Both the position numbers and the translations under genes were made by a program. From Prorocentrum cordatum (Eukaryota; Sar; Dinophyceae; Prorocentrales; Prorocentraceae), in NCBI GenBank assembly GCA_963575745.1, contig CAUYUJ010019874.1, positions 82,530 through 146,529 of the forward strand: DNA of 64,000 nucleotides, in the 5' to 3' direction. This document shows positions 40,872 through 51,789 of the stretch, one piece after another; positions within the stretch are counted from its first letter, which is position 1, and every line of letters begins with the position of its first letter. Under the pieces are notes generated by a model that was not told the origin of the DNA, did no database searches, and saw only the letters and a program-made list of their open reading frames with translations.

Positions 40872-42490
40872 AGCGAAAGCGAGAGCGAGAGAGAACGACA
40901 GCAGGGCCACGAACGGCACGAAGTAGGCCACGAAGGGCGACAGCGGGGACACGAAGGGAATGCGTATGGGGCCACAACGAGCGCGAACGAGCGGGGGCCA
41001 CGAAGTGCAGATAATACGGGGCCACAGAAGGCAACTATGGGGCCACTGAGGGTAGCAACTGGGCCACGTAGGACAGTGAGGGGGACACAAATGGCGACAG
41101 CGGGGCCACGAAGGGCATGCACATGGGGCCACAACGGGCGCGACTCCTGGGTGCCTGGGTGTGGGGAGCGCGGCGCTTGGGCAAATTGCAGGAAATTCCA
41201 ACGCAAGGCCATTCTTCAGTAAGTTGCAAGCAAATCTCCAGCGAGAGCGCGACTCCAGAGCGCCAGGAGAGCGATTCCTTAAATAATTATAAGGAAGTCC
41301 CAAGCGAGAGCGCGATCCCTGAATAAAATGCGACGAAGTCTCGGGCGGGAGCGGGAGTCCTGGCTAAATTGTAAGGAAGTCTCAGGCGGGAGCCGTTGTT
41401 GTTGTAACCCGGGGGCCAGGGGCCCAGTCTGAGCATCAAGACTTTCCCTGTCAAAAAACCGGGTGCGAGCGTCGAGGGGCACACTTTAATAGAGAAAAAT
41501 AGTATGCACCCGTAGGGGGGGGATCAACAATAATTATTCTTCAGAAACGAGATTTCAACAACAACAACAACAACTGCGATCGGCATGAATCGCGAGGAAC
41601 TTTCGAGCGATAGCGGGATTCCCAAGAAAATCGTATGAAACGCCAGAGCGAGACCGTTATTCTTGAGTGTCGAGGGCGCGGCGTCTGAATAAATTGCAAG
41701 GAAATCCCACGCGAGAGTGCGACTCCTGTATAAAGCGTGAAAATGTCCCGCGCGAGATCGCGATTTGGGAATACACTGTAAGGAAATATCAAGCGGGAAC
41801 CGCTGTTGTTGTAAACCGGGGGCCAATAACCCGGTTTGGTGGCACTTCGCTCTCCCTTGTAAGAAGCCCTGGGAGGGCTGATCAACAATAATTCCTTTCG
41901 ACGCATGAAAACTCAACAACGACAACAACAACTACAACAATTACGATAAGTTTGAAACTCTTCGTTCTTATTTGCTCGCATGCCATTCAACACGTATACC
42001 CCAAACCCTCGATACACGCCGCCTCCGTTTTCGATCGTACCCCCTTGGGGGTATATCTCTCTTACCTGCAACGTGTATTTCGTGGAGCCCCGAAAACAAG
42101 GGGAAGAGAGGACTGATGGAAGGAAGGGACAAGGGGGAGGGAGGAGGATGGAGCACGAGAGAGAGTAGCAGGAGGGGGGCTAGGCGCAGAAAACACGTGG
42201 CAGAACCAGACGGGCAAATCGGGCGGGTATACCCTAACAGGCGGGTCGGGAAGGCGGGCCCAGGCGGCCAGGTCGAGCAGGCGGGTTGCTGAGACGTGCG
42301 TCCTGCATGAATCACGGGGAAGTCTCGAGCGACAGCGCGATTCCCAAATAAATGGTAAAGAAATCCACAGCGAGAGCGTGATTCCTGAGTGTCGAGGGCG
42401 CGGCGTCTGAACAAAATGGCGGGAAAAAACGCGAGAGCGCGATTTCTGCATAAAGTGTGAGGAAGTCCCGCGCGAGAGCGCGAACCACAC
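35500..42490. repeat. Modular satellite, block 2
   Basis: About 7 kb of tandem and rearranged units. Junction AACAATAATTATTCTTC (or one-base variants) at 36,231, 38,003, 39,408, 40,385, 41,523 and 41,881. Hairpin anchor CTTCGATCG then ACCCC...GGGG at 35,543, 36,351, 38,148, 39,842, 40,522 and 42,030. GCGGCCGCGGACC pairs at 36,420/36,468 and 40,586/40,634. 21-bp GGGGCCACGAAGGGC minisatellite at about 36,640-37,580, 38,470-38,880 and 40,905-41,130. 41-bp GAGGAAGTC(T/C)C units at many places. CAA tracts at 38,035-38,065 and 39,430-39,765. Long open frames (for example alternating GPVAALRGPLAAL) reflect the 21-bp period. No gene seen. Confidence 0.85.
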
Positions 42491-43270
42491 CAGCCATTTA
42501 AGGCGTAGGTGGTCTCGGGTGTTTCGTCTTCCATCTGCCCCTCTTCCCCTTCGGGGAGCTGTTCATCACTGCTTCCTTTTTTGTACATCCCCTCCCCCAG
42601 GCGACCGGCGGCCAACCAGGAACCATGAGGGCCGCCCCACTATCCCTATCAAAAAACAATACAAAACGCACTCTGCCTCCACATTTGGAGCATGCGCGGC
42701 CAACCCGATGCGCCCCCCCACATTCCCTCAACAAACAATACAAAGTTCACTTTGGGGCCAAGTCTTGAGTCATGTTCGTGAGGCCCGAGAGCACTTTGTA
42801 CTGTTTTCGACACGGACGGCGGGGGTGTCAGCATCTTGCATGCTGCGCGCAACGCTACCATCCCTGACAAAAAGAATGCAAAATGCACCTCACGGCTAAA
42901 TCTGGCTCATGCGCGGCCACCGGGCGATCACTGTCAAGTGGTTTTGACACGGACGGCGGGGGTGGTGGAGTATGGCCTGCTGTGCGCAGGCCCACCAGAC
43001 ACAATGATGGGCATTGCGTTCGACAAGGATGGTGAGGGCCGACATGTTTCCCGATGTGTGCTGTCACGTGCGCTGGCGCGCCTGACACACTCTGCGCGCG
43101 CACCGAAGGTGACGCACCTGGCGCGGCTGAGTATGCGGCACACCTGGCGCACGCGGAGCACGTGGCGCATCTGGTGCACCAGGCGTGCCTGGCGCGCTCG
43201 GGCCCCAGGGGTGCCTGGCGCGCGTGGCGCGCCTGGCACGCGTGGCGCACCTTGCCCCAGCGTCACTCAC
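42490..43270. repeat. Diverged duplicated segment, copy 1
   Basis: Begins ACCACACCAGCCATTTAAGG and contains CCCTCCCCCAGGCGACCGGC, then two or three repeats of TTGACACGGACGGCGGGGGT. It ends in a GTGGCGCACCTGG-type short repeat. Aligns in order with 51,790-52,445. No coding signal recognised. Confidence 0.65.
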
Positions 43271-43439
43271 ATCTGGTCGATTTTGGTTCCCAATAGCTGT
43301 CCATCCAAAGACGGCCGCTGAACATGCTGAGGTTCGGGTGTTAATTATGTGTTGGGAGGGCGGGTGGGAGTGAGCTAGACGGCGTGCTATCTCGGGGGGG
43401 TCTTGACACCTCCCCTACCCCATCCCCTGGACCTCGACG

Positions 43440-44165
43440 GGGGGTCTTCCGAGGGGTTGGAACGTCCAAGATGGCCCAAGATGGCTCCAAGAGCGCCTCG
43501 GAGAGCCCAAGATGAGCTCCAAGATGGCTCAAGATACCCCAAGATGCCTCAAAATGGCTCCCAAGATGCTCTGAGAGGCCCGAAGACCGCTCCAAGTGGC
43601 CAAAGAGCTCCCCAAGGAGGCCCCGAAGAAGCCAAAATCCGCTCAAAACCTAAGGAAGATCAATACTGTTTGCGTTCTCGCCTTTTCGCGTGCGATGACC
43701 ATACGAAGCCTCAAAAGGGCTCCAAGAAAAGCTCCAGGGAGCCCCAAGACGGCCCCAAGAGCGTCCAAGAGCGCCCCCAGAGGGGCCCAAGAGGCGATTT
43801 TGGGCAATCTAGAATGGCGAGGCTCATTGGAGCTCCCCTCTGTTTGTATATATCTCCTCCCATATGGCCCGAAGAGCGCTCCCAAGGCACCCAAGAGAGC
43901 CCCAAAAGGGCCCCAAGAGGCGCCCAGTCGGCCCCCAAAGGCGCCCAAGACGCCTCCAAGAGACTCCCAAGAGGCCCCCAAAAGGCTTCAAGAGGATCCC
44001 CGAGGCACCCAAGATGCCCCCCAGACGTTCCAAGAGGCCTCCAAAAAACTCTCAAGAGGCATCCGAGAAGGCTCTCATGTTCGTCCTGGTTCCTCCTCCT
44101 CCTCCTCTTCCTCCTCCTTTTCCTCCTCTTCCTCCTTCTCCTCCTGCTACTCCTCCTCCCTGCTC
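43440..44165. repeat. CCAAGAGGCC dispersed repeat joined to a TCC tract
   Basis: Imperfect CCCCAAGAGGC/CCAAGATGGC units to about 44,085, interrupted by a unique island near 43,640-43,720 (AAAATCCGCTCAAAACC, CTCGCCTTTTCGCG) that recurs inverted near 63,880. Then (TCC)n to about 44,160. Confidence 0.75.
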
Positions 44166-44254
44166 CCTCTCCCTCCCCCACCTCGGACGGCTTCCCCAGC
44201 CCTCTGTTTTTTGTTCTGCATTCTGCCCCCCTTCCTTGATCATCTCAACTCCAC

Positions 44255-44510
44255 TGATGGGAATTAATTGTAAGGCAATAGCAGGCGGGAGCCGCCGTTG
44301 TTGTAAACCAGGGGCCAACAACACAATGTAGTGAAATCTCGCTTTCCCTTGTAAAACAAATAGGGTGCGAGCCCCAGGAGAAGCGCTTCAATTAAAACAA
44401 CGAATGGTTACCAGGGAGGGGGGTCAACAGCACTCTTCTAACGAAAAGAAAAACAACAACCATAACAACAGCAACCGCAACAGGAGCAACAACAACAACA
44501 ACAGCTACAA

Positions 44511-44542
<32 letters not shown>

Positions 44543-45432
44543 ACAAAAACAGCAACAACAACAGCAACAACAACAACAACCATAACAACCATAACAACAT
44601 CAACAACAACAACAACAACAGCAACAGCAACAGCAACAGCAACAACAACAACAACAACAACCACAGCAACAGCAACAACGACAACGACAATGACAACAAC
44701 GACAACTACAACGACAACACCAATCAGTTTAAGACTGGTCGCTCTCACTGGCACGCGTGCTTTATATTCTGGATACCCCAACCCTCGATACCCGCCCGCT
44801 TCGTCTTCGATCGCACCCCATTTCGGGGGGAATATCTTCCTTGTCGGTCACTGACTGACGTGTGAGGAACTCTCGAGCGAGAGCGCCGTTCCTGAGTTCG
44901 GGGGCCTCTGAGAAACATCGAACGGGAACCACTGTCGCCGTGTCTGAGCCTCCGCCAACTTCCCTAAATTACAAGAAAATCTCGAGCGTGCGCGCCACTC
45001 TTGAGTTCGGGGGCCTCTCTGGCCAAGGGCCTCTGCAAATACATCTTGAGGAAGTATCGAACGAGAGCCCTTGTCGTCGTAGCTGGGCCTCCACCAATTT
45101 GACTGAATCGCGAGAAAGTCTCGAGCGAGAGCGCCGTTCCTGAGTTCGGGGGCCTTCCTGGCCAGGGTCTCTCGGAGTAAATAGTGAGAAGTATCGAACA
45201 GGAGCGTCTCTGGCCAGGATCTCTCGGGGTTAGTTGCGAGGAAGCATCAAGCGGGAGCCGTTGTCGTTGTAGCCGGGCCTCCAAGGGCACACTTTTACAC
45301 TACCACTTAAGCCAACGCTCGCGCGGGAGCCTCGTTTTCAGCGAAAGTGTACCCCGGCGTCGAGGTGAGAGCGCGCGTAACTGTTTCCGGAGATCAGCAA
45401 TAATTATTCTCTAGAAAGGGATATTCAACAAT

Positions 45433-45478
<46 letters not shown>

Positions 45479-45545
45479 GCAACAACCACAACAACAACGA
45501 CAACGACAAGGACAACGACGACGACGACGACGACGACAACAACCA

Positions 45546-45583
<38 letters not shown>

Positions 45584-45732
45584 GCAACAACAGCAGCAAC
45601 AATCACAACAACAGCAACAACAACAACAACCATGACAACAACAACAACAACCTCAACAACAACAGCAAAAACAAAAGCAAAACAACGGCAACAACAACGA
45701 CGACGACGGCGGCGGCGACGGCGACGGCGAAA

Positions 45733-45764
<32 letters not shown>

Positions 45765-45795
45765 AACAATAACCAAGAACAAATCACAATCAAAA
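44255..45795. repeat. Modular satellite, block 3
   Basis: GGCGGGAGCCG and GTTGTTGTAAACC (44,285), CAA tract (44,450-44,725), anchor CCCTCGATACCCGCCCG and CTTCGATCGCACCCC (44,780-44,820), variant repeats CTCGAGCGAGAGCGCCGTTC with GGGGGCCTCT (44,865-45,260), junction ATCAGCAATAATTATTCTC (45,391), CAA/GAC tract (45,425-45,780). No gene. Confidence 0.8.
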
Positions 45796-45798
45796 AGG

Positions 45799-45961
45799 TC
45801 ACCCCCTTCCCTCAGGACACCCTTTGGCTCGTGGCGAGCTGTCGAAGTAGATGACGCGGCCCACAGTCGGGGTCCCGCAGTGGACAAACACCAGGATGCT
45901 CCCTGGGGCTGGGCTGGGAAGCCTACTCACTCGATCTGCGCCATGGGGGTGCTGCAGCGCT
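45799..45961 (-). CDS. Candidate terminal exon, unknown protein
   Basis: Minus strand, too short and start-less to be picked by ORF length. After CTGGCCAG (acceptor ending 45,962) the frame reads ALQHPHGADRVSRLPSPAPG, SILVFVHCGTPTVGRVIYFD and SSPRAKGCPEGRG, then TGA at 45,799-45,801. SILVFVHCGTPTVGRVIYF is strongly protein-like (a beta-strand, turn, strand pattern). A long pyrimidine-rich tract upstream (on the coding strand) suits an intron leading from the exon at 46,650-46,874. A GTGAGTAG donor-like site occurs inside the exon, so alternative splicing or a different border is possible. Directly 3' begins a satellite GAC/CAA tract. No family recognised. Confidence 0.5.
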
Positions 45962-45989
45962 CTGGCCAGGTCAAACGGGGTGGGGGGGA

Positions 45990-46640
45990 ACGAAGGGGAG
46001 CGGAGGAGAAAGGAAGCGGAAAGGAAAGAAAGCGGAAAGGTGAGGAAAGAGGAGGAGGGGGGGGAAGTGGAGGAGAGGGGGTGGAGGGGAAGGGGGGAGA
46101 GGGGGACGAGGAGACAGGGTGGAGAACGAAGGAGAAGGCACGGCCAGAGACAAGGGGGAGGGAGGGAGGGGAGGGAGGGAGCGAGAGATTGGAGGGGAAA
46201 AGAACGGAGACCATGACCAAGACTTGACGCGGAAGCGCCGTTTCGATCTTGGTCACAGTCGTATCTTGGTCAGGGTCCATTCGTGCAGCAACATCGCGAG
46301 TCGGCGACGGCCGACATGGACCATGACGAAGGTCGGCATCGATAAGATCGCGCGGCATCTTGGTAATGGTTCCCGCGTTTCTTCCCTCGAAGGGGGGAGG
46401 GGGGGCCCGAGCGCCGGCATCGTGATGCTTTACAACGTGGACTCTCCAGAGTCTTGGCCGCTTCCCAGGGGCCGGTTTTTCCTCCCGAGCTGCCTCTCGC
46501 CTACCCTGGATCCTGGTGAGTGCCCCTGGAGGCAGAAAAAACGGCAAAGGGCAACCCGTCGCTACTTCGGCACGACGCGAGTGAGGCCATGCCAGGAAAG
46601 GGGGAGGAGGAAGAGACACTTCGCCACGGCAGGTTCCCAG
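45990..46640. other. Intervening sequence: purine/pyrimidine tracts and a family D copy
   Basis: 45,990-46,195 is GGGGAA/GGAGAGG sequence (pyrimidine-rich on the minus strand). 46,200-46,360 repeats (A)TCTTGGTCA four times and its inverse ACCAAGA. 46,440-46,600 is family D-like (CCAGGGGCCGGTTTTTCCTC, CTGGAGGCAGAAAAAACGGC). It probably forms the intron between the exons at 45.8 and 46.65 kb. Confidence 0.4.
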
Positions 46641-46649
46641 GCCCCACAC

Positions 46650-46874
46650 GGATCGTACAGCATGCACCGCCGCTCGGAGGTCATGACGAAGTTCAGGAAC
46701 CCCGTGGCCCAGCCGAGCATCAGCAGCGACGCGGAGGCCCAGCCCGCCAGTCTCTGCGCCTCCCACGGCAGGGCGTGGCCGCCCAGGCCGCCCCACGTCA
46801 GCCAGGAGCCCTGCGGCCCGAAGATGCCGCAGGTGGCCACAATCCACCCGAACGCCTGCACGCGGCACCCCTCC
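46650..46874 (-). CDS. Candidate exon of a membrane protein
   Basis: Minus strand. A very good acceptor (CTCCCTCTCGCCTAG, ending 46,875) opens GCRVQAFGWIVATCGIFGPQ, GSWLTWGGLGGHALPW, LAGWASASLLMLGWATGFLN and FVMTSERRCMLYD. Two hydrophobic stretches suggest one or two membrane helices with an aromatic-rich loop. A GTGTGGGG donor-like site follows GATCC at 46,650; a second possible donor lies 17 bases further (GTGGCGAAG). Upstream on the coding strand is a 260-bp TCC/GGA tract, as in other candidate introns here. It likely belongs with the terminal exon at 45,799-45,961, but the phase between them was not proven. No family recognised. Confidence 0.55.
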
Positions 46875-46917
46875 CTAGGCGAGAGGGAGGCCCTCCGAGA
46901 GAGCCCTGCCTCCCTCG

Positions 46918-47185
46918 CTTTCCTCCTCCTCCTCCTCTTCCTCTCTTCCTCCTCTACTCCTCCTCCTCCTCCTCCTCCTCCTCCTCCTCCTCCTCCTCTT
47001 CTCCTCCTTGTATTCCTCCTCTCCTCTTCCTCCTCTTCCTCCTCCTTCTCTTCCTCCTCCTCCTCCTCCTCCTCCTCCTCCTCCTCCTCCTCCTCCTCCT
47101 CCTCCTCCTCCTGTTCGGCCTCCTCCTGTTCCTCCTGCTCCGCCTCCCCCTCTTCCACCGCCGCCTCCTCCTCATCATCCTTTCC
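46918..47185. repeat. TCC microsatellite
   Basis: (TCC)n with TTCC, CTCC and TGTTCC variants, about 265 bp. Glu-rich and Ser/Pro-rich frames are artefacts. Confidence 0.9.
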
Positions 47186-47862
47186 TCAGGGGCCACGAAG
47201 GGCAGCGAGGGGGCCACAAAGGGCTGAAACGGGGCAACGGGTCCACGAAGGGCAGCGAGGGGGCCACGAAGGGCTGCAACGGGGCCACGAAGGGCAGCGA
47301 GATCCCGATTCCTGAATAATCTGTGAGGGAGTCCAAAGCGTGAGCGCGACTCATGGGTGCCTGAGTGTCGGGAGCGCGGCGTTTGAGTACATTGCGGGAA
47401 ATTCCAACGCAAAAGCGCTATTCTTGAACGAATTGCAAGCAAGTCTCCAGCGAGAGCGCGACTCCAGAGCGCCGAGAGAGCGATTCCTGAGTAAATTGTA
47501 TGGAAGTCCCAAGCGAGAGCGCGACTCCGGAATAAAATGCGAGGAAGTCTCAGGCGGGAGCGGGTGTCCTGGCTAAATTGCGTGGAAGTCTTAGGCGGGA
47601 GCCGTTGTTGATCATAATTTTAAGACTGCTCGCCCTTATATGCTCGAGTGTCCAATAACCCGTATTTCCCAAACCCTCGATACCCGCCCTCTTCGTCTTC
47701 GATCGAACCCCTTTGGGGGGTATACCTTTCTTCCCTGCAGGCTGGGCCCTGGCAAGCGGCGGGGCGGCCGCGGACCGTCGGCCTGGCCAGCGGCAGCGCT
47801 GATCGGCGGGGCGGCCGCGGACCGTCGACCCGACCCCGAGAGGGACGGACAGGGGACCGACC

Positions 47863-47907
<45 letters not shown>

Positions 47908-50205
47908 TCGAAGACGACGGCGACGACGACGGCGACGACGAGCGAAAGCGAGAGCGAGAGAGAACGACAGCAGGGCCACGAAGGGTACGAAGTAGGCCAC
48001 GAAGGGCGACAGCGGGGACACGAAGGGAATGCGTATGGGGCCACGAAGAGCGCGAACGAGCGGGGGCCACGAAGTGCAGATAATGCGGGGCCACAGAAGG
48101 CAACTATGGGGCCACTGAGGGTAGCAACTGGGCCACGTAGGACAGTGAGGGGGACACAAATGGCGACAGCGGGGCCACGAAGGGCATGCACATGGGGCCA
48201 CAACGGGCGCGACTCCTGGGTGCCTGGGTGTCGGGAGCGCGGCGCTGGGGCAAATTGCGGGAAATTCCAACGCAAGGCCATTTTTCAATAAGTTGCAAGC
48301 AAGTCTCCAGCGAGAGCCCGACTCCAGAGCGCCGGGAAAAGGATTCCTGAATAAATTGCAAGGAAATCCCAAGCGAGAGCGCGACTCCGGAATAAAATGC
48401 GAGGAAGTCTCAGGCGGGAGCGGGGGTCCTGGCTAAATTGTGAGGAAGCCTCAGGCGGGAGCCGTTGTTGTTGTAACCCGGGGGCCAGGGGCCCAGTTTG
48501 AGCATCAAGACTTTCCCTGTCAGAAAACAGTGTGCGAGCGTCGAGGTGCACACTTTGATTGAGAAATACAGTATGCACTGGTGGGGGGGGGATCAACAAT
48601 AATTATTCTTCAGAAATGAAAATTCAGCAGCAACAACAACAACAATCATTTTAAGACTGTTCGCCCCTATCTGCTCGAGTGTCGAATAACGCGAATTTTC
48701 CAAACCCTCGATACCCGCCCTTTTCGTCTTCGATCGAACCCCTTTTGGGGGGTATACCTTTCTTCCCTGCAGGCCGGGCCCCGGCAAGCGGCGGGGCGGC
48801 CGCGGACCGTCGGCCTGGCCAGCGGCAGCGCTGATCGGCGGGGCGGCCGCGGACCGTCGACCCGACCCCAAGAGGGACGGACAAGGGACCGACGACGACG
48901 ACGACGACGACGACGACGTCGACGACGACGGCAACGATGGCGACGGCGACGACGACAACGACGAGCGAAAGCGAGAGCGACAGAGAACGACAGCAGAGCC
49001 ACGAAGGACACGAAGTAGGCCACGAAGGGTGACAGCGGGGACACGAAGGGAATGCGTATGGGGCCACGAAGAGCGCGAACGAGCGTGGGCCACGAAGGGC
49101 TGATAATGCGGGGCCACAGAAGGCAACGATGGGGCCACAGAGGGTAGCACCTGGGCCACGTAGGACAATGAGGGGGCCACAAACGGCGACAGCGGGGCCA
49201 CGAAGGGCATGCACATGGAGCCACAACGGGCGCGAACGAGCGGGGGCCACGAAGGGCATACGTATGTTGGGCCGCGGAGGGTAAGGACGGGGCCACTGAG
49301 GGCAGCGAGGGGGCCACGAAGGGCAGCGAGGGGGCCACGAAGGGCGACAGCGGGGCCACGAAGGGCATACATATGGGGCCACATCGGGCGCGAACGAGCG
49401 GGGGCCACGAAGGACATACATCTATGAGGCCACGAAGGGCAGCGAGGGGGCCACGAAGGGCTGCAACGGGGCCACGAAGGGCAGCGAGGGGGCCACGAAG
49501 GGCTGCAACGGGGCCACGAAACAAAGCGAGGGGGCCACGAAGGGCTGCAACGGAGCCACGAAACAAAGCCAGGGGGCCACGAAGGGCTGCAACGGGGCCA
49601 CGAAGGGCAACGAGGAGGCCACGAGGGGCTGCAACGGGGCCACGAAACAAAACGAGGGGGCCACGAAGGGCGACAACGGGGCCACGAAACAAAGCGAGGG
49701 GGCCACGAAGGGCTGCAACGGGGCCACGAAACAAAGCGAGATCCCGTTTCCTATGTAATCTGTGATGGAGTCCTGAGCGTGAGCGCGACTCCTGGGTGCC
49801 TGGGTGTCGGGAGCGCGGCGCTGGAGTAAATTTCAAGAAATTCCAACGCAAGGGCGCTATTCTTCAGTAAGTTGCAAACAAGTCTCCAGCGAGAGCGCGA
49901 CTCCAGAGCGCAGGAGGAGCGATTCCTGAATAAATCGCAAGGAATTCCCAAGTGAGAGCGCGATTCTTGAATAAAATGCGAGGAAGTCTCGGGCGGGAGC
50001 GGGGGTCCTGGCTAAATTGTGAAGAAGTCTGGGGCGGGAGCCGTTGTTGTTGTAACCCAAGGGCCAGGGGGCCAGTTTGAGCAGGAAGACTTTCCTTCAC
50101 AAAAAAACAAAGTGCGAGCCCCGGGCGGGTGCACTTCAATTGAAAAAATCAATGTGCACCGGTGAGGGGGGACCACCAATAATTATTCTTCAAAATTGAG
50201 AGTTC

Positions 50206-50248
<43 letters not shown>

Positions 50249-50272
50249 GCAGCAGCAGCAACAACAACAAGT

Positions 50273-50350
<78 letters not shown>

Positions 50351-50586
50351 TCAACAATCATTTTAAGACTGTTCGCCCTTGTATGCTCGAGTGTCCAATA
50401 ACCCGTATTTCCCAAACCCTCGATACCCGCCCTCTTCGTCTTCGATCGAACCCCTTTGGGGGGTATACCTTTTTTCCCTGCAGGCTGGGCCCCGGCAAGC
50501 GGCGGGGCGGCCGCGGACCGTCGGCCTGGCCAGCGGCAGCGCTGATCGGCGGGGCGGCCGCGGACCGTCGACCCGACCCCAAGAGG

Positions 50587-50626
<40 letters not shown>

Positions 50627-51329
50627 TCGACGACGACGGCAACGACGGCGACGACGACGACGGCGACGACGAGCGAAAGCGAGAGCGAGAGAGAACGACA
50701 GCAGGGCCACGAAAAGCACGAAGTAAGCCACGAAGGGCGACAGCGGGGACACGAAGGGAACGGGGCCACGAAGAGCGCGAACGAGCGGGGGCCCGAAGTG
50801 CAGATAATGCTGGGCCACAGAAGGCAACTGTGGGGCCACTGAGGGTAGCACCTGGGCCACGTAGGACAGTGAGGGGGACGCAAATGGCGACAGCGGGGCC
50901 ACGAAGGGCATGCACATAAGGCCACAACGAGCGCGACTCCTGGGTGCCCGGGTGTCGGGAGTGCGGCGCTTGGGCAAATTACAGGATATTCCAGCGCAAG
51001 GCCATTCTTCAGTAAGTTGCAAGCAAGTCTCCAGCGAGAGCGCGACTCCAGAGCGCCAGGAGAGCGATTCCTGAATAAATCGTAAGGAATTCCCAAGCGA
51101 GAGCGCGATTCCTGAATAAAATGCGAGGAAGTCTCGGGCGGGAGCGGGGGTCCTGGCTAAATTGTAAGGAAGCCTCAGGCGGGAGCCGTTGTTGCTGTAA
51201 CCTGGGGGCCACGGGCCCAGTTAGAGCAGGAAGACTTTCCCTGCCAAAAAACACGGTGCGAGCGTCGAGGGGCACAACAATGCACCGGTGGGGGGGGATC
51301 AACAATAGTTATTCTTCAGAAATGAATTC

Positions 51330-51388
<59 letters not shown>

Positions 51389-51412
51389 CCACAACAACAA
51401 CAAAAACTTCGG
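47186..51412. repeat. Modular satellite, block 4
   Basis: The clearest head-to-tail series. TGCTCGAGTGTC marks units at 47,640, 48,671 and 50,386; AACAATAATTATTCTTC or near forms at 48,593, 50,173 and 51,299. Each full unit reads: CAA tract, CTCGATACCCGCC(C/T), hairpin anchor, GGCGGCCGCGGACCG twice, GAC tract, GAGCGAAAGCGAGAGCGA, 21-bp GGGGCCACGAAGGGC repeats, CTGGGTGCCTGGGTGTCGGG, 41-bp repeats, GTTGTTGTAACCC and CTTTCCCTGTCA. Unit length is 1.0-1.7 kb, the variation coming mainly from the 21-bp array (longest at 49,430-49,745). No gene seen. Confidence 0.9.
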
Positions 51413-51509
51413 ATATCTGGGAAAGAAGGGGTTAGAGAACAGGGGGAGAAAGCAAGGGGAGGGGGTGAGGGACTGGGGACGGGGGGGCGGAGAACGCCTG
51501 CACACGCAC

Positions 51510-51668
51510 GCTGTCGCGTATCCAGCGGGCCAGGTCCTCGACGAAGGCGGGCTGCGGGTAAGGCCCATCCGCTGCAGGAGGACCCTCTGCCTCCAGGACC
51601 CATTCTTCCCAGCCCTGGGCCGGGCCCGCCTGCATGACGTGCGCGGCCGTGGGGCAGCGGCCACCGGA
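51510..51668 (-). CDS. Candidate exon, unknown protein
   Basis: Minus strand. A GAGTCAG acceptor ending at 51,669 opens GGRCPTAAHVMQAGPAQGW, EEWVLEAEGPPAADGPYPQP and AFVEDLARWIRDS, ending on a GTGCGTGTG donor at 51,509. Length 159 nt, exactly 53 codons. The composition (Trp, acidic and Pro residues, FVEDLARWIRD helix) contrasts with the satellite on one side and the duplicated segment on the other. The acceptor's pyrimidine tract is weak. The exon has no identified neighbours in phase. Function unknown. Confidence 0.5.
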
Positions 51669-51789
51669 CTGACTCACACCCCGGGCCAAAGTTGGCAGCG
51701 ATCACGACGAATCAACGGGACGACTGGCCAGGACTCCTCATTACCCCTCCCCCCTGCCTCCTCTCGTTGTGCGGTGCGTGAATCCAACC

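Noticed and set aside
47330-51200. CRISPR-like array from 41-bp repeats
   Set aside because: The whole 41 bp is conserved with no unique spacers, no cas genes, and the setting is a eukaryotic satellite.
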